64,000 bases of DNA from Modicisalibacter luteus DSM 23508. Lineage in GTDB: Bacteria; Pseudomonadota; Gammaproteobacteria; Pseudomonadales; Halomonadaceae. A program made the translations under genes and the position numbers. The notes beneath the pieces were generated by a model. The model was given only the letters and a program-made list of their open reading frames with translations. It was not told the DNA's origin and searched no databases. Position 1 is the first letter of the stretch, and each line of letters begins with the position of its first letter. The DNA lies in contig NZ_KB900004.1 in assembly GCF_000378505.1 (NCBI RefSeq), positions 1 to 64,000 on the forward strand, in the 5' to 3' direction. Of this stretch, positions 45,530-55,604 are shown piece by piece.

Positions 45530-47556
45530 TACGACTGCACCCCCATGTTGCCAACCTGCGCGGTACCGCGGTTATCGCTGTCTACGACCTCAGAGAGGCG
45601 CTTGTGGTGTTCGCGCTCGATAAGCTCGACTTCCGAAGCAGGTACGTAGTAATCCACATCATCATTGAAGATGCGTGCCAAGAAGCTGACGAAGACACCC
45701 AGGGCACCAACGATGGCCAGCCACCAGATGTGCCAGACCAAGGCAAAACCGAGGATCGTCGCGAACAGGCTAATGATCGGACCGGCCGCAGTATTCTTGG
45801 GCATGTGAATGTCCTGATACGGCGGCTTGGAAGCCTCGAACTCGCCTGCCTGCTTCATCTCCCAGAAGCTATCGATGGACTTCACTTCCGGCAGGTGCGC
45901 AAAGTTATAGAACGGTGCCGGTGACGAGGTCGACCACTCCAGAGTACGTCCGTCCCAAGGATCGCCGGTCACATCACGCAGCTGCTCACGGTTGCGGTAG
46001 CTGACGACGAACTGGACCACAGTACATGCGATACCCAGCATGATGACGAGAGCACCAAGCAGAGACACGATCATGAACGGCTGCCACTCGGGGTTAGCAT
46101 ACGACTGCATGCGACGCACGGCACCGTGGAAGCTCAGTACGTAGATCGGTGTAAAGGCAAGGAAGAAACCAATCAGCCAGCACCAGAAGGAGCGCTTGCC
46201 CCACGTCTCGTCCAGTTTGAAGCCGAACGCCTTGGGGAACCAGTAGGTCAGACCGGCCAGCATGCCGAACACCACCCCACCGATGATGACGTTATGGAAA
46301 TGGGCAATAACGAACACGGTGTTGTGGAGGACGAAGTTAGCCGCAGGCACTGCCAGCATCACGCCGGTCATGCCACCCAGCGAGAAGGTGACGATGAAGC
46401 CCAGCGTCCACAGTACCGGTGAGGTGAACTGCACACGGCCTCGGTACATCGTGAACAACCAGTTGAATATCTTCACCCCTGTAGGTATGGCGATGATCAT
46501 CGTCGCGATGCCGAAGAAGGCATTGACGTTGGCGCCCGCCCCCATGGTGAAGAAGTGGTGCAGCCAGACAATGAAGGCCAGGAACGAGATGGCCATCGTC
46601 GCCCATACCATGGTGTGGTAGCCGAACAGGCGCTTTCTGCTGTACGTGGCGATGACTTCAGAGAACACGCCGAATGCAGGCAGAATCAGGATATATACCT
46701 CGGGGTGTCCCCAGGCCCAGATGAGGTTGACGTACATCATCTGGTTCCCACCAAGGTCATTGGTGAAGAAATTCGTGCCGAGGTAGCGATCCAGCGTCAG
46801 CATCGCGATGGTCGCGGTCAGGATCGGGAAGGAAGCAATGATCAGAATGTTGGCGCAGAAAGACGTCCAGGTGAAGATCGGCATGCGGAACAGGGTCATG
46901 CCCTTGGTGCGCATCTTGAGGATCGTCACGAAGAAGTTGATACCGGTCAGGGTTGTACCTATCCCCGATATCTGCAGTGCCCATATCCAGTAATCGACCC
47001 CGACCCCGGGACTGTAATCGATCCCAGAGAGCGGCGCATAGGCCAGCCAGCCGGTCTTGGCGAACTCGCCGATGAACAGCGACACGTTGATCAGGATCAC
47101 GCCCGCCGCGAACAGCCAGAAGCTCAGGTTGTTCAGGAACGGGTAGGCCACGTCACGCGCACCGATCTGCAGCGGCACGACCAGGTTCATCAGGCCGATG
47201 ACCATGGGCATGGCCACGAAGAAGATCATGATCACACCATGAGCGGTGAAGATCTGGTCGTAGTGCTCAGGTGGCAGGAAGCCTTCGGCCCCGCCTGCGG
47301 CAACCGCCTGTTGCGTACGCATCATGAGCGCGTCGGCGAAGCCGCGGATCAGCATGATCAAAGCGACAAGAAAATACATGATGCCGAGTTTCTTGTGATC
47401 GACGGAAGTGATCCACTCCGTCCACAAGTAGCCCCAGCTCTTGCGATACGTAATCCAAGCCACGATTCCAGCCATGATCACGCCCATGGCGGCAACAACC
47501 ACCATAATTATCGGGTCGTGATAGGGAATCGAATCCCAACTCAATTTTCCTAACAT
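45529..47556 (-). CDS. cyoB: Cytochrome bo3 ubiquinol oxidase subunit I
   Basis: Catalytic subunit with heme b, heme o3 and CuB, 675 residues and about fifteen helices. The low-spin heme ligand region is [15 protein letters not shown]. The CuB/Tyr segment is [17 protein letters not shown], followed by [10 protein letters not shown] and the second heme-ligand pair in [13 protein letters not shown]. As in E. coli CyoB there is a long C-terminal extension with extra helices and a cytoplasmic tail. Second gene of cyoABCDE. Confidence 0.97.
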   Translation of the reverse strand: MLGKLSWDSIPYHDPIIMVVVAAMGVIMAGIVAWITYRKSWGYLWTEWITSVDHKKLGIMYFLVALIMLIRGFADALMMRTQQAVAAGGAEGFLPPEHYDQIFTAHGVIMIFFVAMPMVIGLMNLVVPLQIGARDVAYPFLNNLSFWLFAAGVILINVSLFIGEFAKTGWLAYAPLSGIDYSPGVGVDYWIWALQISGIGTTLTGINFFVTILKMRTKGMTLFRMPIFTWTSFCANILIIASFPILTATIAMLTLDRYLGTNFFTNDLGGNQMMYVNLIWAWGHPEVYILILPAFGVFSEVIATYSRKRLFGYHTMVWATMAISFLAFIVWLHHFFTMGAGANVNAFFGIATMIIAIPTGVKIFNWLFTMYRGRVQFTSPVLWTLGFIVTFSLGGMTGVMLAVPAANFVLHNTVFVIAHFHNVIIGGVVFGMLAGLTYWFPKAFGFKLDETWGKRSFWCWLIGFFLAFTPIYVLSFHGAVRRMQSYANPEWQPFMIVSLLGALVIMLGIACTVVQFVVSYRNREQLRDVTGDPWDGRTLEWSTSSPAPFYNFAHLPEVKSIDSFWEMKQAGEFEASKPPYQDIHMPKNTAAGPIISLFATILGFALVWHIWWLAIVGALGVFVSFLARIFNDDVDYYVPASEVELIEREHHKRLSEVVDSDNRGTAQVGNMGVQS

Positions 47557-47561
47557 AACTG

Positions 47562-48551
47562 TTACTCCGCTACCTCTGCGCTCATGGCTACGTCATGCCC
47601 ATGGGCAGACTGCTCTGCTGCCTGATGGCCACCATGGCCGCCACTGTGCCCTGGCTGGACAGCCGTGCCGTTCTTGAAGCTCATGATGATGTTGTCGTAG
47701 AGCTCTGCTGGTACGCTCGAGAAATACTCGACCGGGTGAGCGACGCTCGGCGCTGCAAGCTCCTCATAGCCTTCGGCGAAGGAGAGGGATTTGGGCGACT
47801 GACGCACCTTTTCGACCCATGCCTCGAACCCTTCCTGCGAGGTGACTTGCGCCTCGAAGAGCATCTCTGAGAAACCTGCCCCGCTGTAGTTGGTGGAGCG
47901 GCCGGGATAGACGCCTTCTTCATTGGCGATCAGATACAGATTGTTGTCCATGCCGGCCATGGCATAGAGCTGGCTGCCCAGACGCGGAATCATGAACGAG
48001 TTCATCACCGTGCCGGACGTGATATTGAACTGCACCGGCGTGTCTACCGGGAACGCAACTTCATTGACGCTGGCGATGCCCTGGTCGGGATAGATGAACA
48101 GCCATTTCCAGTCGAGAGCAACGACATCGATTTCCATCGGCTCGACGCCTTCCTCGGCCTGGATGGGCGCACTGGGGTTGAGTGAGTGCGAGGTCTGCCA
48201 GGTAATGACCGCGAGGAACGCGATGATTACCAAGGGAATGAACCAGACGATCGACTCGATCACGTTGGAGTGGGCCCAGTTCGGCGTGTACTTGGCCTTG
48301 TAGTTGGTGTTGCGGTAACGCCAAGCGAACAGGAACGTCATCACGATGACCGGGATAACCACGATCATCATCAGCCAGAAAGAAGTGATAATCAGCGATT
48401 TGATCTCACTGCCGACTGCCCCTTTGGGGTCCATCAACGCCATACTGCATCCACTCAATAGCAGTGGAAGGATCAGGAATGGCAACGCTTTGAAAAAAAT
48501 GAGGTTTTTTATCCTCATCCTACGGCTTCGTTCAGGCATGGAAGTGGCCAT
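47562..48551 (-). CDS. cyoA: Cytochrome bo3 ubiquinol oxidase subunit II (lipoprotein)
   Basis: Subunit II of the quinol oxidase, 329 residues. The signal peptide ends at the lipobox LLSGCS, followed by two helices and a periplasmic cupredoxin domain that lacks the CuA cysteines, as expected for a quinol rather than cytochrome c oxidase. [20 protein letters not shown] and the [20 protein letters not shown] segment are typical. The C-terminal tail is His/Gly-rich. The start is the weakest point: 48551 has only a poor site, and ATGs at 48539 and 48518 are possible. Confidence 0.95.
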   Translation of the reverse strand: MATSMPERSRRMRIKNLIFFKALPFLILPLLLSGCSMALMDPKGAVGSEIKSLIITSFWLMMIVVIPVIVMTFLFAWRYRNTNYKAKYTPNWAHSNVIESIVWFIPLVIIAFLAVITWQTSHSLNPSAPIQAEEGVEPMEIDVVALDWKWLFIYPDQGIASVNEVAFPVDTPVQFNITSGTVMNSFMIPRLGSQLYAMAGMDNNLYLIANEEGVYPGRSTNYSGAGFSEMLFEAQVTSQEGFEAWVEKVRQSPKSLSFAEGYEELAAPSVAHPVEYFSSVPAELYDNIIMSFKNGTAVQPGHSGGHGGHQAAEQSAHGHDVAMSAEVAE

Positions 48552-48894
48552 CTAATACACCCAAGCTAATGATTAGCAGGATAATAAGTTGACTTATCAG
48601 GGACCGGATGCTGTTCCGCCTTCCTGGCGACACCCGCACGAGAGTTCACTCGAGCGGCGCGTCCCGACACGTGAACACGCCTTTAGACAGACCCGCTTCG
48701 TCAAGGGAAGGGATGAAGAGGTCGCCAAATCGAGAGAGCGGCGAATTGTCGCGTAATCGGTGCGACACAGAAAGGGGCGTTTTGTCGCAGGCCCATGTTT
48801 GGCCTGGAAGGGAAGGATTCTATTGGCTTTTTCTGTCTTGCTTGCCCATCGAGAAAGGGCATTGGCCAACGCCCAAGCGATGGCCAATAACGTC
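48552..48894. promoter_or_regulatory. Upstream region of the cyo operon, no gene seen
   Basis: About 343 bases between cyoA and the glutaredoxin gene, both leftward. The first ~50 bases next to cyoA are AT-rich and should contain the cyo promoter. An 8-bp inverted repeat (ATTGGCCA at 48861-48868, TGGCCAAT at 48881-48888) lies just after the glutaredoxin stop but has no T tail. Open frames here look like shadows. Confidence 0.55.
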
Positions 48895-49215
48895 TCAGGA
48901 GGTCGCTTCGAAACGCCGACGCAGGTAACGATTGATGTCCTCGGACTCGTACATCCACGTCACCTTGCCCTGGTCGTCGGTGATCTTCAGGCATGGCACC
49001 GTGGCGCGCCCGCTAGCCTCGATCTGTTCTTTACGGTACTCGGGGTTACGCCCCACATCACGCAATTCTATGGGCAGGTTGAGCCGATCGATTTCACGCC
49101 GGACCTTCACGCAAAACGGGCAAGACTGCGTCTGATAGAGGGCCAGGCCCTGGCAAAGTCTTTCCACTTCGGCCTGATGCTCGGGCGAGCGCTTCTTTGT
49201 CTTGCTTCCAAACAT
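48895..49215 (-). CDS. Glutaredoxin-domain protein
   Basis: A 106-residue thioredoxin-fold protein with redox motif CPFC after a charged N-terminal extension of ~30 residues (MFGSKTKKRSPEHQAEVERL). The ATVPCLKI segment with the cis-proline and the YESEDINRYLRRRF end are glutaredoxin features. Probably a glutathione-dependent or Grx-like reductase. Lies alone upstream of the cyo promoter region. Confidence 0.9.
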   Translation of the reverse strand: MFGSKTKKRSPEHQAEVERLCQGLALYQTQSCPFCVKVRREIDRLNLPIELRDVGRNPEYRKEQIEASGRATVPCLKITDDQGKVTWMYESEDINRYLRRRFEATS

Positions 49216-49298
49216 GGGCTATTCCATCCCTGTCCTGGGCAGGCGTACACCTGTCCGTTTGACTGAATGCCGTTTCAGGAATCGATTCGTTGCAACAC

Positions 49299-49514
49299 CT
49301 AGCGGCCAGATGTGTCCTTCTGCCCGGTTTGGCTTCCCGATTGCAGGGTATCTTTCAAATCCCCCTTGGCTTGTTTGGCATGGCCTTTCGAGGTCTGGGC
49401 CTTGCCTTGAGTTTCGGTGTCCCGATCATTGCCGGCCTTGCCAAGCGCTTCCTTGGCCTTGCCGGCAGCGCGATCGATCATGCCTTCCGACTTGTCCGTC
49501 TTTGAGTCCTTCAT
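49299..49514 (-). CDS. CsbD-like stress protein
   Basis: A 71-residue hydrophilic protein rich in Lys, Ala, Gly, Asp and Gln. It has the repeated pattern GMIDRAAGKAKEALGKAGND ... GHAKQAKGDLKDTL found in CsbD/DUF1328-neighbour stress proteins. Such proteins accumulate in general stress and stationary phase; mechanism unknown. GGAGG six bases upstream of the ATG fixes the start. Confidence 0.85.
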   Translation of the reverse strand: MKDSKTDKSEGMIDRAAGKAKEALGKAGNDRDTETQGKAQTSKGHAKQAKGDLKDTLQSGSQTGQKDTSGR

Positions 49515-49625
49515 GCGACACCTCCAATATCAGGATACACAGCGATGAGGACGATCCCTGTCGCTTAATTTCAGCGTAGCAGTTATGCCTGAGTATCAAT
49601 ACGCCACGAGCGCCAGGGTTCTTAT

Positions 49626-50969
49626 CTACGTTACCGCTTCGATATCGATGATCCGCGAGCGGTTCATGACGATTTTCCAGCGCTGGATCGTGGCCTGACC
49701 ATCCCCCTGAGTCTGCCTGGCCACCAGATTGACCAGATAGCGCTTCTCGACGGTTTCACATGCCACTTCGCCATCGATGAGTCGATAGACATCGTGCGCG
49801 CCCTTGTCCATGAGCTTGGACAGTACGTCGAGGTCAAGGAGCAGGGTTTCGCGTACTTCTTCATAACCGCTCAAAAAGCGAGTCGGCGACATGCGAGAAC
49901 TGCTGCCGTAATGCAGTACGACTTCTTCCCGCTGGGTTACGTTGGCGCGACGTGCCACCAGAATATCGTCGTCGAGCTTGTGCACCCGCTGGTAATCGAA
50001 CCACTCAAGTTGACGCCCGACGAGCTCCCCGCTGTTGGCATCGAAGTAATGCCTCCGCCACTTGGGGCGTCCTTTGCGTAACCAGCGCCATAGCGTGTTG
50101 CGCAAGTCATCCTTGAAGACCTCGCGCAGCGCATAGATGATCGCCAGCACAAAGACGAAAAGAGTCGTCAGATGGCTGAGCACATGGTTGGCCTGTAGCA
50201 CCATTAACGTAACGAAGATCATGACAATTGCCGTGGCTGTTCCCTTGACCAGTTTCTCCTCGCCCTGACCCAACTCCTGGACTTGGGCGCCTAACGTGAC
50301 CGGATGCTCGATGAGGCGACGCAGCAGGCGCATCTTGTTGGATATACGCTCGGGATCCTGAAGGGCGTGGCTGGAGTTGTAGTTCTGCTCGTAGCGGTAG
50401 GCACTTTCCGCTTCGCATATCTCCAGCAGCCGCTCACGAACGGGATGGTAGTCTTCGCTGTCAGGCAGACTGACAATCAGTGACAGCAGGCGCTGTTCGG
50501 TGGCCCACGAGAGATAGTTATCGATATTGACGTAATATTGCAGCATGCCGTCGTCGCTGGGCGTATTGCGTCGCAGCCGCTTGAGGATGCCCAGTGCCAG
50601 CTCGACCAGTTCTTGTAGCTGGTCGAGCTGGCTTTCCTCGTCGGCGCTCAGCACTTCACGTGTCGATGTTTCCAAGGCAACGATGTACTGGTAGGCATAC
50701 AGGCTGAGGCTCAACCGGTACTGCTCGCTGGACAGCTTGCCACGGCTGGCCAGACGGCTATGCACCAGCGGTAAATGGTGCTTGTCGCTGTAATAGGTAC
50801 GCTTGACGTGAATGGCGTTGTGGTAGAACTCGCTCTCCGGCACTACATGCGTCGTCAGGCCCAGTTCCCCGGGCACGAAAAGGTAAAGGTCCAGCTTGTG
50901 GGAGGTTGCCTCGCGCAACCGCCGCGATATCTTGATATTGAAACCATCTTTCTTCTCGACGCTGATCAC
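49626..50969 (-). CDS. Unrecognised membrane protein with two central TM helices
   Basis: I do not recognise this 447-residue protein. Residues ~1-240 are soluble and helical, with basic and acidic stretches. Residues ~243-260 and ~266-284 form two membrane helices with a very short turn. Residues ~285-447 form a second soluble part with DDDILVARRANVTQREEVVL, YLVNLVARQTQ and a C-terminal IVMNRSRIIDIEA. Both soluble parts should face the cytoplasm. It starts with GTG at 50969 and a weak site. It is divergent from two J-domain genes 198 bases away, the only hint of role. Confidence 0.8.
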   Translation of the reverse strand: MISVEKKDGFNIKISRRLREATSHKLDLYLFVPGELGLTTHVVPESEFYHNAIHVKRTYYSDKHHLPLVHSRLASRGKLSSEQYRLSLSLYAYQYIVALETSTREVLSADEESQLDQLQELVELALGILKRLRRNTPSDDGMLQYYVNIDNYLSWATEQRLLSLIVSLPDSEDYHPVRERLLEICEAESAYRYEQNYNSSHALQDPERISNKMRLLRRLIEHPVTLGAQVQELGQGEEKLVKGTATAIVMIFVTLMVLQANHVLSHLTTLFVFVLAIIYALREVFKDDLRNTLWRWLRKGRPKWRRHYFDANSGELVGRQLEWFDYQRVHKLDDDILVARRANVTQREEVVLHYGSSSRMSPTRFLSGYEEVRETLLLDLDVLSKLMDKGAHDVYRLIDGEVACETVEKRYLVNLVARQTQGDGQATIQRWKIVMNRSRIIDIEAVT

Positions 50970-51167
50970 GTTGCTGCCGGTTCTCCATAGGTTGAAGCTA
51001 ATGATTTGTTATCGGCCATGGACAACCATTGCCCCGAAACGTGCGGTGAGGCGAGCGCTTTTCGTTGCGCTTTTCTCACAAGAGCGGCTGCCGACAAATA
51101 CCATGGCCATTGGGTATACTGCAGCGTCCTTGACCATAACAACACGCTGGATCGGCCGGAGTCAGGC

Positions 51168-51974
51168 ATGGCGACAACCCGCTTTTCACCGTTCGAATTG
51201 CTGCTGCTGAAAAGCAGGAATCAAACGGATACGGCTGCCCTGCTTCTGCTGACCTGGGTGGCAGCCAGCAAGGGCAGTCTGTCCGAGACGGACCGGCAGC
51301 GGCTGGCCGACATGTCGGCCAGCATGCGACATGGGCACGATTGTCAGGCGATTCTCGATATTGGCGCACGCCAGGACCTGGATGCTGTCCAGCTCGCTGC
51401 CGAAGTCCTGCAGAAGGATCGCTGGGGTACCCAGGCCTCGCCATTTTTGAGGCAGGCGATCGAAATTGCCGTCACCGAGGGCAAGCTGGCCGCGGCCACC
51501 AACCATATCCTGCGGTTTCTGGCTGATCTGCTGGGCACTTCCCCGCCCCAGTTCGCCCAGTTGTATCTCGAAGTGATAGGCAAGCCCTTCGAGAGCCCGG
51601 AAGACCCGAGCCGCGAAGCCTACTGGCAGGCGCGCGAGCATGCCCGACAACAGCAGCGTTCGCAATCCGAACAGCGTCAGCGCGAGCAGCAATCCCACCA
51701 TAGGCAGCGCCATTCGCAGGAAGGCACTGGCGGGTCCCGGCAAGGCAGCGGGCGGCCCCATGGAGACAAGACCCTACGTGCGCTGGCCATTTTAGGCCTT
51801 GACGCCGGTGCGACACGTAGCGAGATAAAGAAGGCCTACCGGCGCCTGGCGCAGACCCACCATCCCGACCGGTTCTTTGCGCTCGGCGAGCGGGATGTGG
51901 CCTCGGCATCCATGCGTTTTCAAAAAATCCAGAAAGCCTACGAATACCTGATGCAAGATGCGCGATCTCTATAA
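51168..51974 (+). CDS. TerB-like plus J-domain co-chaperone
   Basis: A 268-residue soluble protein. Residues ~20-135 look like a TerB-type helical domain (TDTAALLLLTWVAASKGSLS ... QAIEIAVTEGKL), a Gln/Arg/Ser-rich linker spans ~150-200, and a C-terminal J domain occupies ~203-268 with the HPD motif at 232-234 (RRLAQTHHPDRFFAL). The layout is that of DjlA without its membrane anchor. HPD indicates it can stimulate a DnaK-type Hsp70. The ATG at 51168 has CGGAG six bases upstream; the frame is open further up but has no support. The next gene overlaps its last 17 bases. Confidence 0.87.
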   Translation: MATTRFSPFELLLLKSRNQTDTAALLLLTWVAASKGSLSETDRQRLADMSASMRHGHDCQAILDIGARQDLDAVQLAAEVLQKDRWGTQASPFLRQAIEIAVTEGKLAAATNHILRFLADLLGTSPPQFAQLYLEVIGKPFESPEDPSREAYWQAREHARQQQRSQSEQRQREQQSHHRQRHSQEGTGGSRQGSGRPHGDKTLRALAILGLDAGATRSEIKKAYRRLAQTHHPDRFFALGERDVASASMRFQKIQKAYEYLMQDARSL

Positions 51975-52377
51975 ACGCCTGGGTATCAGCCAGACCGCCT
52001 CCGACGCGGAAGTCGCTGCGGCCATCGAGGCTTGTCAGCACACGGCGTTGAAAACCGAAGCCAGCGTCGTGCTGGGCGTGAAGTCACGCCGTGAGGAGTA
52101 TGATCGCCTGCACGCCCTGCTGTGCGACATTGGCCGCTTGCGTGCGCGACTCGGACTCACCCACGGCCAGTACTGGCTGGACAGTGCAGCCAACGACTTC
52201 TCGCTGGCACCCGATAACGACCGCTCTCGTCACGATGCACTGGTCAGCAAGGTCACGCAGGCTGTATCGCTTCACGATACCTTCCAGCGCTGGCGTCGCT
52301 ATAGCCCTTGGATCGTCGCGGGCGGATTTGCCATGATCGCCACGGCGACCGTTGCCGTGGGCTTCCTTGCTGACTGA
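51958..52377 (+). CDS. Degenerate J-like domain protein with C-terminal membrane anchor
   Basis: A 139-residue protein that begins like a J domain (MRDLYKRLGISQTASDAEVA, SRREEYDRLHALL). The HPD motif is missing: HTA stands at the corresponding place (residues 28-30). A C-terminal helix at ~118-136 (PWIVAGGFAMIATATVAVGF) should anchor it in the membrane. It overlaps the upstream TerB-J gene by 17 bases in another frame, so the two are probably made together. A membrane tether or regulator for the first protein is a reasonable guess only. Confidence 0.82.
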   Translation: MRDLYKRLGISQTASDAEVAAAIEACQHTALKTEASVVLGVKSRREEYDRLHALLCDIGRLRARLGLTHGQYWLDSAANDFSLAPDNDRSRHDALVSKVTQAVSLHDTFQRWRRYSPWIVAGGFAMIATATVAVGFLAD

Positions 52378-52392
52378 AGCGCCCTAGCTGTT

Positions 52393-53082
52393 TCAATGCC
52401 CCGATACGTCGCGCCAGCCAGTCCATCTCACTGCATTCTTCAGTACCCGGCGAATCGCCACGTCGTGATAGATGGGAAAGGTTTCGTGACCGGGTCGGAA
52501 ATAGAAGATACGCCCACCGCCGCGTTGGTAGGTCAGCCCGGAACGGAACGCCTCACCACCTTCGAAGGCACTCACGAAGACCACCTCGTCGGGCTTGGGT
52601 ACGGCAAAGGGTTCGCCATACATCTCCGCCTGTGGCAACTCGATGCATTCCCCTATGCCTTGCACGATGGGGTGCGCGGGGTCAACGACCCAAAGTCGCT
52701 CGCGCTCGCCATCTTCCCGCCAGCGCCCCAAGGAGCAGGTGGTTCCCATCAGGCGCTTGAATATCCGTGAAAAATGGCCCGAATGCAGTACGACCAGCCC
52801 CATCCCTTCCAATACACGGGCATGGACACGTTCCACCACGGACTCGGCGACCCGATCATGGGCGACATGCCCCCACCACACCAGAACATCCGTGCTGTCC
52901 AGCGCATCCTGGGTTAGGCCATGTTCTGGCTCTTGCAGCGTCGTAGTACGCGCCTGAATCTCGGGGTCCTCGCCGAGGCCGGCAGCGATGCAGCCGTGCA
53001 TTCCCTGCGGATAGAGCCTGGCTACCTCGGCATCGTCCTGCTCATGAACGTTTTCACCCCAAACAAGAACCCGGATCGTCAT
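52393..53082 (-). CDS. ThuA-domain protein
   Basis: A 229-residue protein of the ThuA (trehalose utilisation) class-I glutamine-amidotransferase-like fold. The start is [20 protein letters not shown]; the middle has [30 protein letters not shown] and the late [20 protein letters not shown], all characteristic. ThuA proteins occur in sugar catabolism, but the reaction is unclear. GGAG seven bases before the ATG supports the start. It follows the MscS gene by 80 bases and converges on the J-domain gene. Confidence 0.9.
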   Translation of the reverse strand: MTIRVLVWGENVHEQDDAEVARLYPQGMHGCIAAGLGEDPEIQARTTTLQEPEHGLTQDALDSTDVLVWWGHVAHDRVAESVVERVHARVLEGMGLVVLHSGHFSRIFKRLMGTTCSLGRWREDGERERLWVVDPAHPIVQGIGECIELPQAEMYGEPFAVPKPDEVVFVSAFEGGEAFRSGLTYQRGGGRIFYFRPGHETFPIYHDVAIRRVLKNAVRWTGWRDVSGH

Positions 53083-53162
53083 TGCTGCTCTCCTGTCGTT
53101 GATAGATGCGCACCGCCTTCATGCCCGCCACGGCCATCAGCAGTATCAGCAGCGATACCAGG

Positions 53163-55466
53163 CTACCCCTGTGCCGACATGTGCTGTCGTGGTGTAGCCG
53201 GTCCTTGGCTGGCGTCGTCCCGAGTCTCCTGGAACTCGCCACCCGGTTCGGCGTTCTCCATCGTAACGTTCATGCGCGGCATGGCCAGGCTCAGCCCCTG
53301 TTCATCGAGACGCTGCTTGAGGCGCAGATTGAACGCGCGGGCCACATCCCACTGCATGACCGGGGCCGTGCGCATGCGAATACGCAACAATGCCGTGCCC
53401 TGCTCGAAAGCCTGCACACCCTGGACTTCCAGCGGCGACCAGACGTAGTGACGCATCATCGGGTCCTGGCGCAGATCGTCGGCGACCGATCGCATCAGTT
53501 CAATGGCGTCGTCGATCTTCATGTCGTGTGGAACATGTATGCGCATCAGTGCAATACCGAACTCGCGGGAGAAGTTCTGGATACCCTTGATCTGGCTGAA
53601 GGGAATGATATGCACGATCCCGTCCAGATCACGCAGACGCACCGTGCGCAGGCTGAGCCGCTCCACCGTGCCCATGTGACCGCCGACGTCGACGAAATCG
53701 TCGATGGTCAACGAATCTTCGATGAGGATGAATAGCCCAGTGATCAGGTCCTGAACCAGTGTCTGGGCACCGAAACCGATAGCCAGACCAATCACCCCGG
53801 CACCGGCCAGCAGCGGTGTGACGTTGACGCCGAGGTTAGCCAGCCCCACGATGACGGCGATCACGATGATGGTGATGAAGATCGCGTTGCGGATCATCGG
53901 GGTAATGGTCTGTGCCCGCGCACTATGTACACGCCGCCCCCGCGACCGGGCCGAGGTGGTCAATGCACGCTGGATCGCGGTATCGGCAAAGATCCAGGCC
54001 AGCCAGGCCAGCAATACCGTCACCCCGACGCCCAGCAAGGCCTGGCCGATTCGTGCACTGATCGCACCCTCCTCGCCTATGCCCAGGAACGACAGTCCCC
54101 AGACACGCAGTGAAAGCTCGGCGAAGATCGCCCAGAACACGAAATAGGACAGGGTGTAACCGAAGCGCTCCAATCGGCGCCGATACTGCGACTTGCGGCG
54201 CCGGTGGGTGGCCTTTTCGCTATGGCGATGTATGACGCCATTGATGACCAGCGTCAGCACCAGAAGCGCAGCGCAGACGATGGCGCGCGTAAAGGCGCCG
54301 TCAGCCTCGCCGGCGGAGAAGAAGATCGCCAGCAACGATGCGCCGATCAGCAGCAACGCCGGCACGTGCCAGAGCCGACCGATGATATTGATGACTTCCT
54401 GGCTGGTCGTTTTTTCGCGGCGTTGCGGATAGGGCCGATTGCTGATCAGATGCCTGACCGGGCGACGATAGCGGATAACCACACCACCACTGATGAGGCC
54501 GGCGAGGACATTGCAAATCACCGAGATCCAGCCTGCCAGCTCTGCTCCCATCTGCTCGCTCATACGCTCGCTGTTGGCGGCATCGCCCAGCGCAGCCATC
54601 GCACCGATGACAAACAGCCGACCCAACACCCCCTGACGCAGGATGGCCACCGCTACCCAGCGATGTCCCCGGGTAAACAGTGAAATCACCACATCGAACA
54701 CGGTCGATAGCAGCTTGCCGCACATGGTGATGTAGGCCACCACCAGAACGATGGTGCGTGCTGCCTGAGACACCTCTATCCAACTCAGGGCCGCCAGCAT
54801 GACCGCAAAGGCCAACATCCAAAGTAACGCCTTGCGCAGAAAATGCTCGACCAGCATCCATCCACGGGGTTCTGGCGGCAACACTCTAGGCCAGTCGTGG
54901 CGACGCGCCAAGAGACGCCCCGCCCCGATCAATACGAACAGCAGACCGGCCCACACGGCCAGTAGCATGGCTGCCTCAGCCAGATCCCTTAGCAACTCGC
55001 TACGGCTGGTGGCGGCCAGGATCGACTCGAGATCCTCGCCGGCGCGCAGGGTCCGCTGAGCCCAGATGTCCAAGGGTGCCTGTCCGGCCTGGGCCTGGTC
55101 ACCATATTCCGTGAAGGAGTCGGCAAGGGCGCCCAACAGTCCACCCTGCCCCGTCTGGCTCCCGCCGCTACTGCCCTCTCCGTTCGCCACCGTTTCGGTA
55201 GCCTGACGCAGCTCCTTGAGTTTGGTGAGCAGCTCGCCACGCTGGGCATCGTTCTCAAGAGTTGTGATGATCTGATCAAGGGAAGCGCGCAACGCCTGGG
55301 GATCGACCTGAGCCTGTTGTTCGCCGGCCTCTCCTCCGCTACCGGTGAGCCCGGAAAGCGACAGGCCTTGCGCCTGGGCCGGCGTAGCCAGCGCCAGGCC
55401 CAGTAACGCCACGGCAGCCAGCATCAGTGATGCTAGCCACGTCAGAATCATTCGAGAGAACGGCAT
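53163..55466 (-). CDS. Large MscS-family mechanosensitive channel (YbiO-like)
   Basis: Inner-membrane osmotic safety valve, 767 residues. A signal peptide (ILTWLASLMLAAVALLGLAL, cut after AQA) is followed by a Gln/Glu-rich periplasmic domain (~30-140), about ten helices, and the MscS core: pore helix LLAGAGVIGLAIGFGAQTLV, the DLITGLFILIEDSLTIDDFV motif and the beta domain. The cytoplasmic tail is rich in Gln and Pro. The ATG at 55466 has AGGAGG four bases upstream. It should release solutes during hypo-osmotic shock, which fits a halophile. Confidence 0.92.
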   Translation of the reverse strand: MPFSRMILTWLASLMLAAVALLGLALATPAQAQGLSLSGLTGSGGEAGEQQAQVDPQALRASLDQIITTLENDAQRGELLTKLKELRQATETVANGEGSSGGSQTGQGGLLGALADSFTEYGDQAQAGQAPLDIWAQRTLRAGEDLESILAATSRSELLRDLAEAAMLLAVWAGLLFVLIGAGRLLARRHDWPRVLPPEPRGWMLVEHFLRKALLWMLAFAVMLAALSWIEVSQAARTIVLVVAYITMCGKLLSTVFDVVISLFTRGHRWVAVAILRQGVLGRLFVIGAMAALGDAANSERMSEQMGAELAGWISVICNVLAGLISGGVVIRYRRPVRHLISNRPYPQRREKTTSQEVINIIGRLWHVPALLLIGASLLAIFFSAGEADGAFTRAIVCAALLVLTLVINGVIHRHSEKATHRRRKSQYRRRLERFGYTLSYFVFWAIFAELSLRVWGLSFLGIGEEGAISARIGQALLGVGVTVLLAWLAWIFADTAIQRALTTSARSRGRRVHSARAQTITPMIRNAIFITIIVIAVIVGLANLGVNVTPLLAGAGVIGLAIGFGAQTLVQDLITGLFILIEDSLTIDDFVDVGGHMGTVERLSLRTVRLRDLDGIVHIIPFSQIKGIQNFSREFGIALMRIHVPHDMKIDDAIELMRSVADDLRQDPMMRHYVWSPLEVQGVQAFEQGTALLRIRMRTAPVMQWDVARAFNLRLKQRLDEQGLSLAMPRMNVTMENAEPGGEFQETRDDASQGPATPRQHMSAQG

Positions 55467-55560
55467 GCCACCTCCTGCGGCGGTAAGAATCCTGCCCGCA
55501 AGCGTGCCGTGTGGCGAGAGAAAATCCAAGCCCGCAGTAAGCTACCCGGAACGGTGCGGG

Positions 55561-55597
55561 CAGAAAGCAGGCGCCACTGCCCCCTCGGTGGCGCCTG
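55561..55597 (-). terminator. Terminator after glgB
   Basis: A perfect 10-bp stem (CAGGCGCCAC / GTGGCGCCTG) with a ten-base loop begins eight bases beyond the glgB stop and is followed on the minus strand by CTTTCTG, a weak T-rich tail. Confidence 0.65.
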
Positions 55598-55604
55598 GCT
55601 GCGA

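Noticed and set aside
48760-49266. 168-codon plus-strand frame across the cyo upstream region and glutaredoxin gene
   Set aside because: Mostly antisense to the glutaredoxin gene, no ribosome binding site, no family features.
50758-50988. 76-codon minus-strand frame overlapping the start of the 447-residue gene
   Set aside because: It has a GGAG and ATG but runs through the coding start of a much longer open frame; composition is that of an out-of-frame read.
53054-53242. 62-codon minus-strand frame with a hydrophobic stretch ([16 protein letters not shown]) between the MscS and ThuA genes
   Set aside because: It overlaps the 3' end of the MscS gene and the start of thuA, lacks a clear ribosome binding site, and its first half is low-complexity shadow. 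A short membrane peptide cannot be fully excluded.
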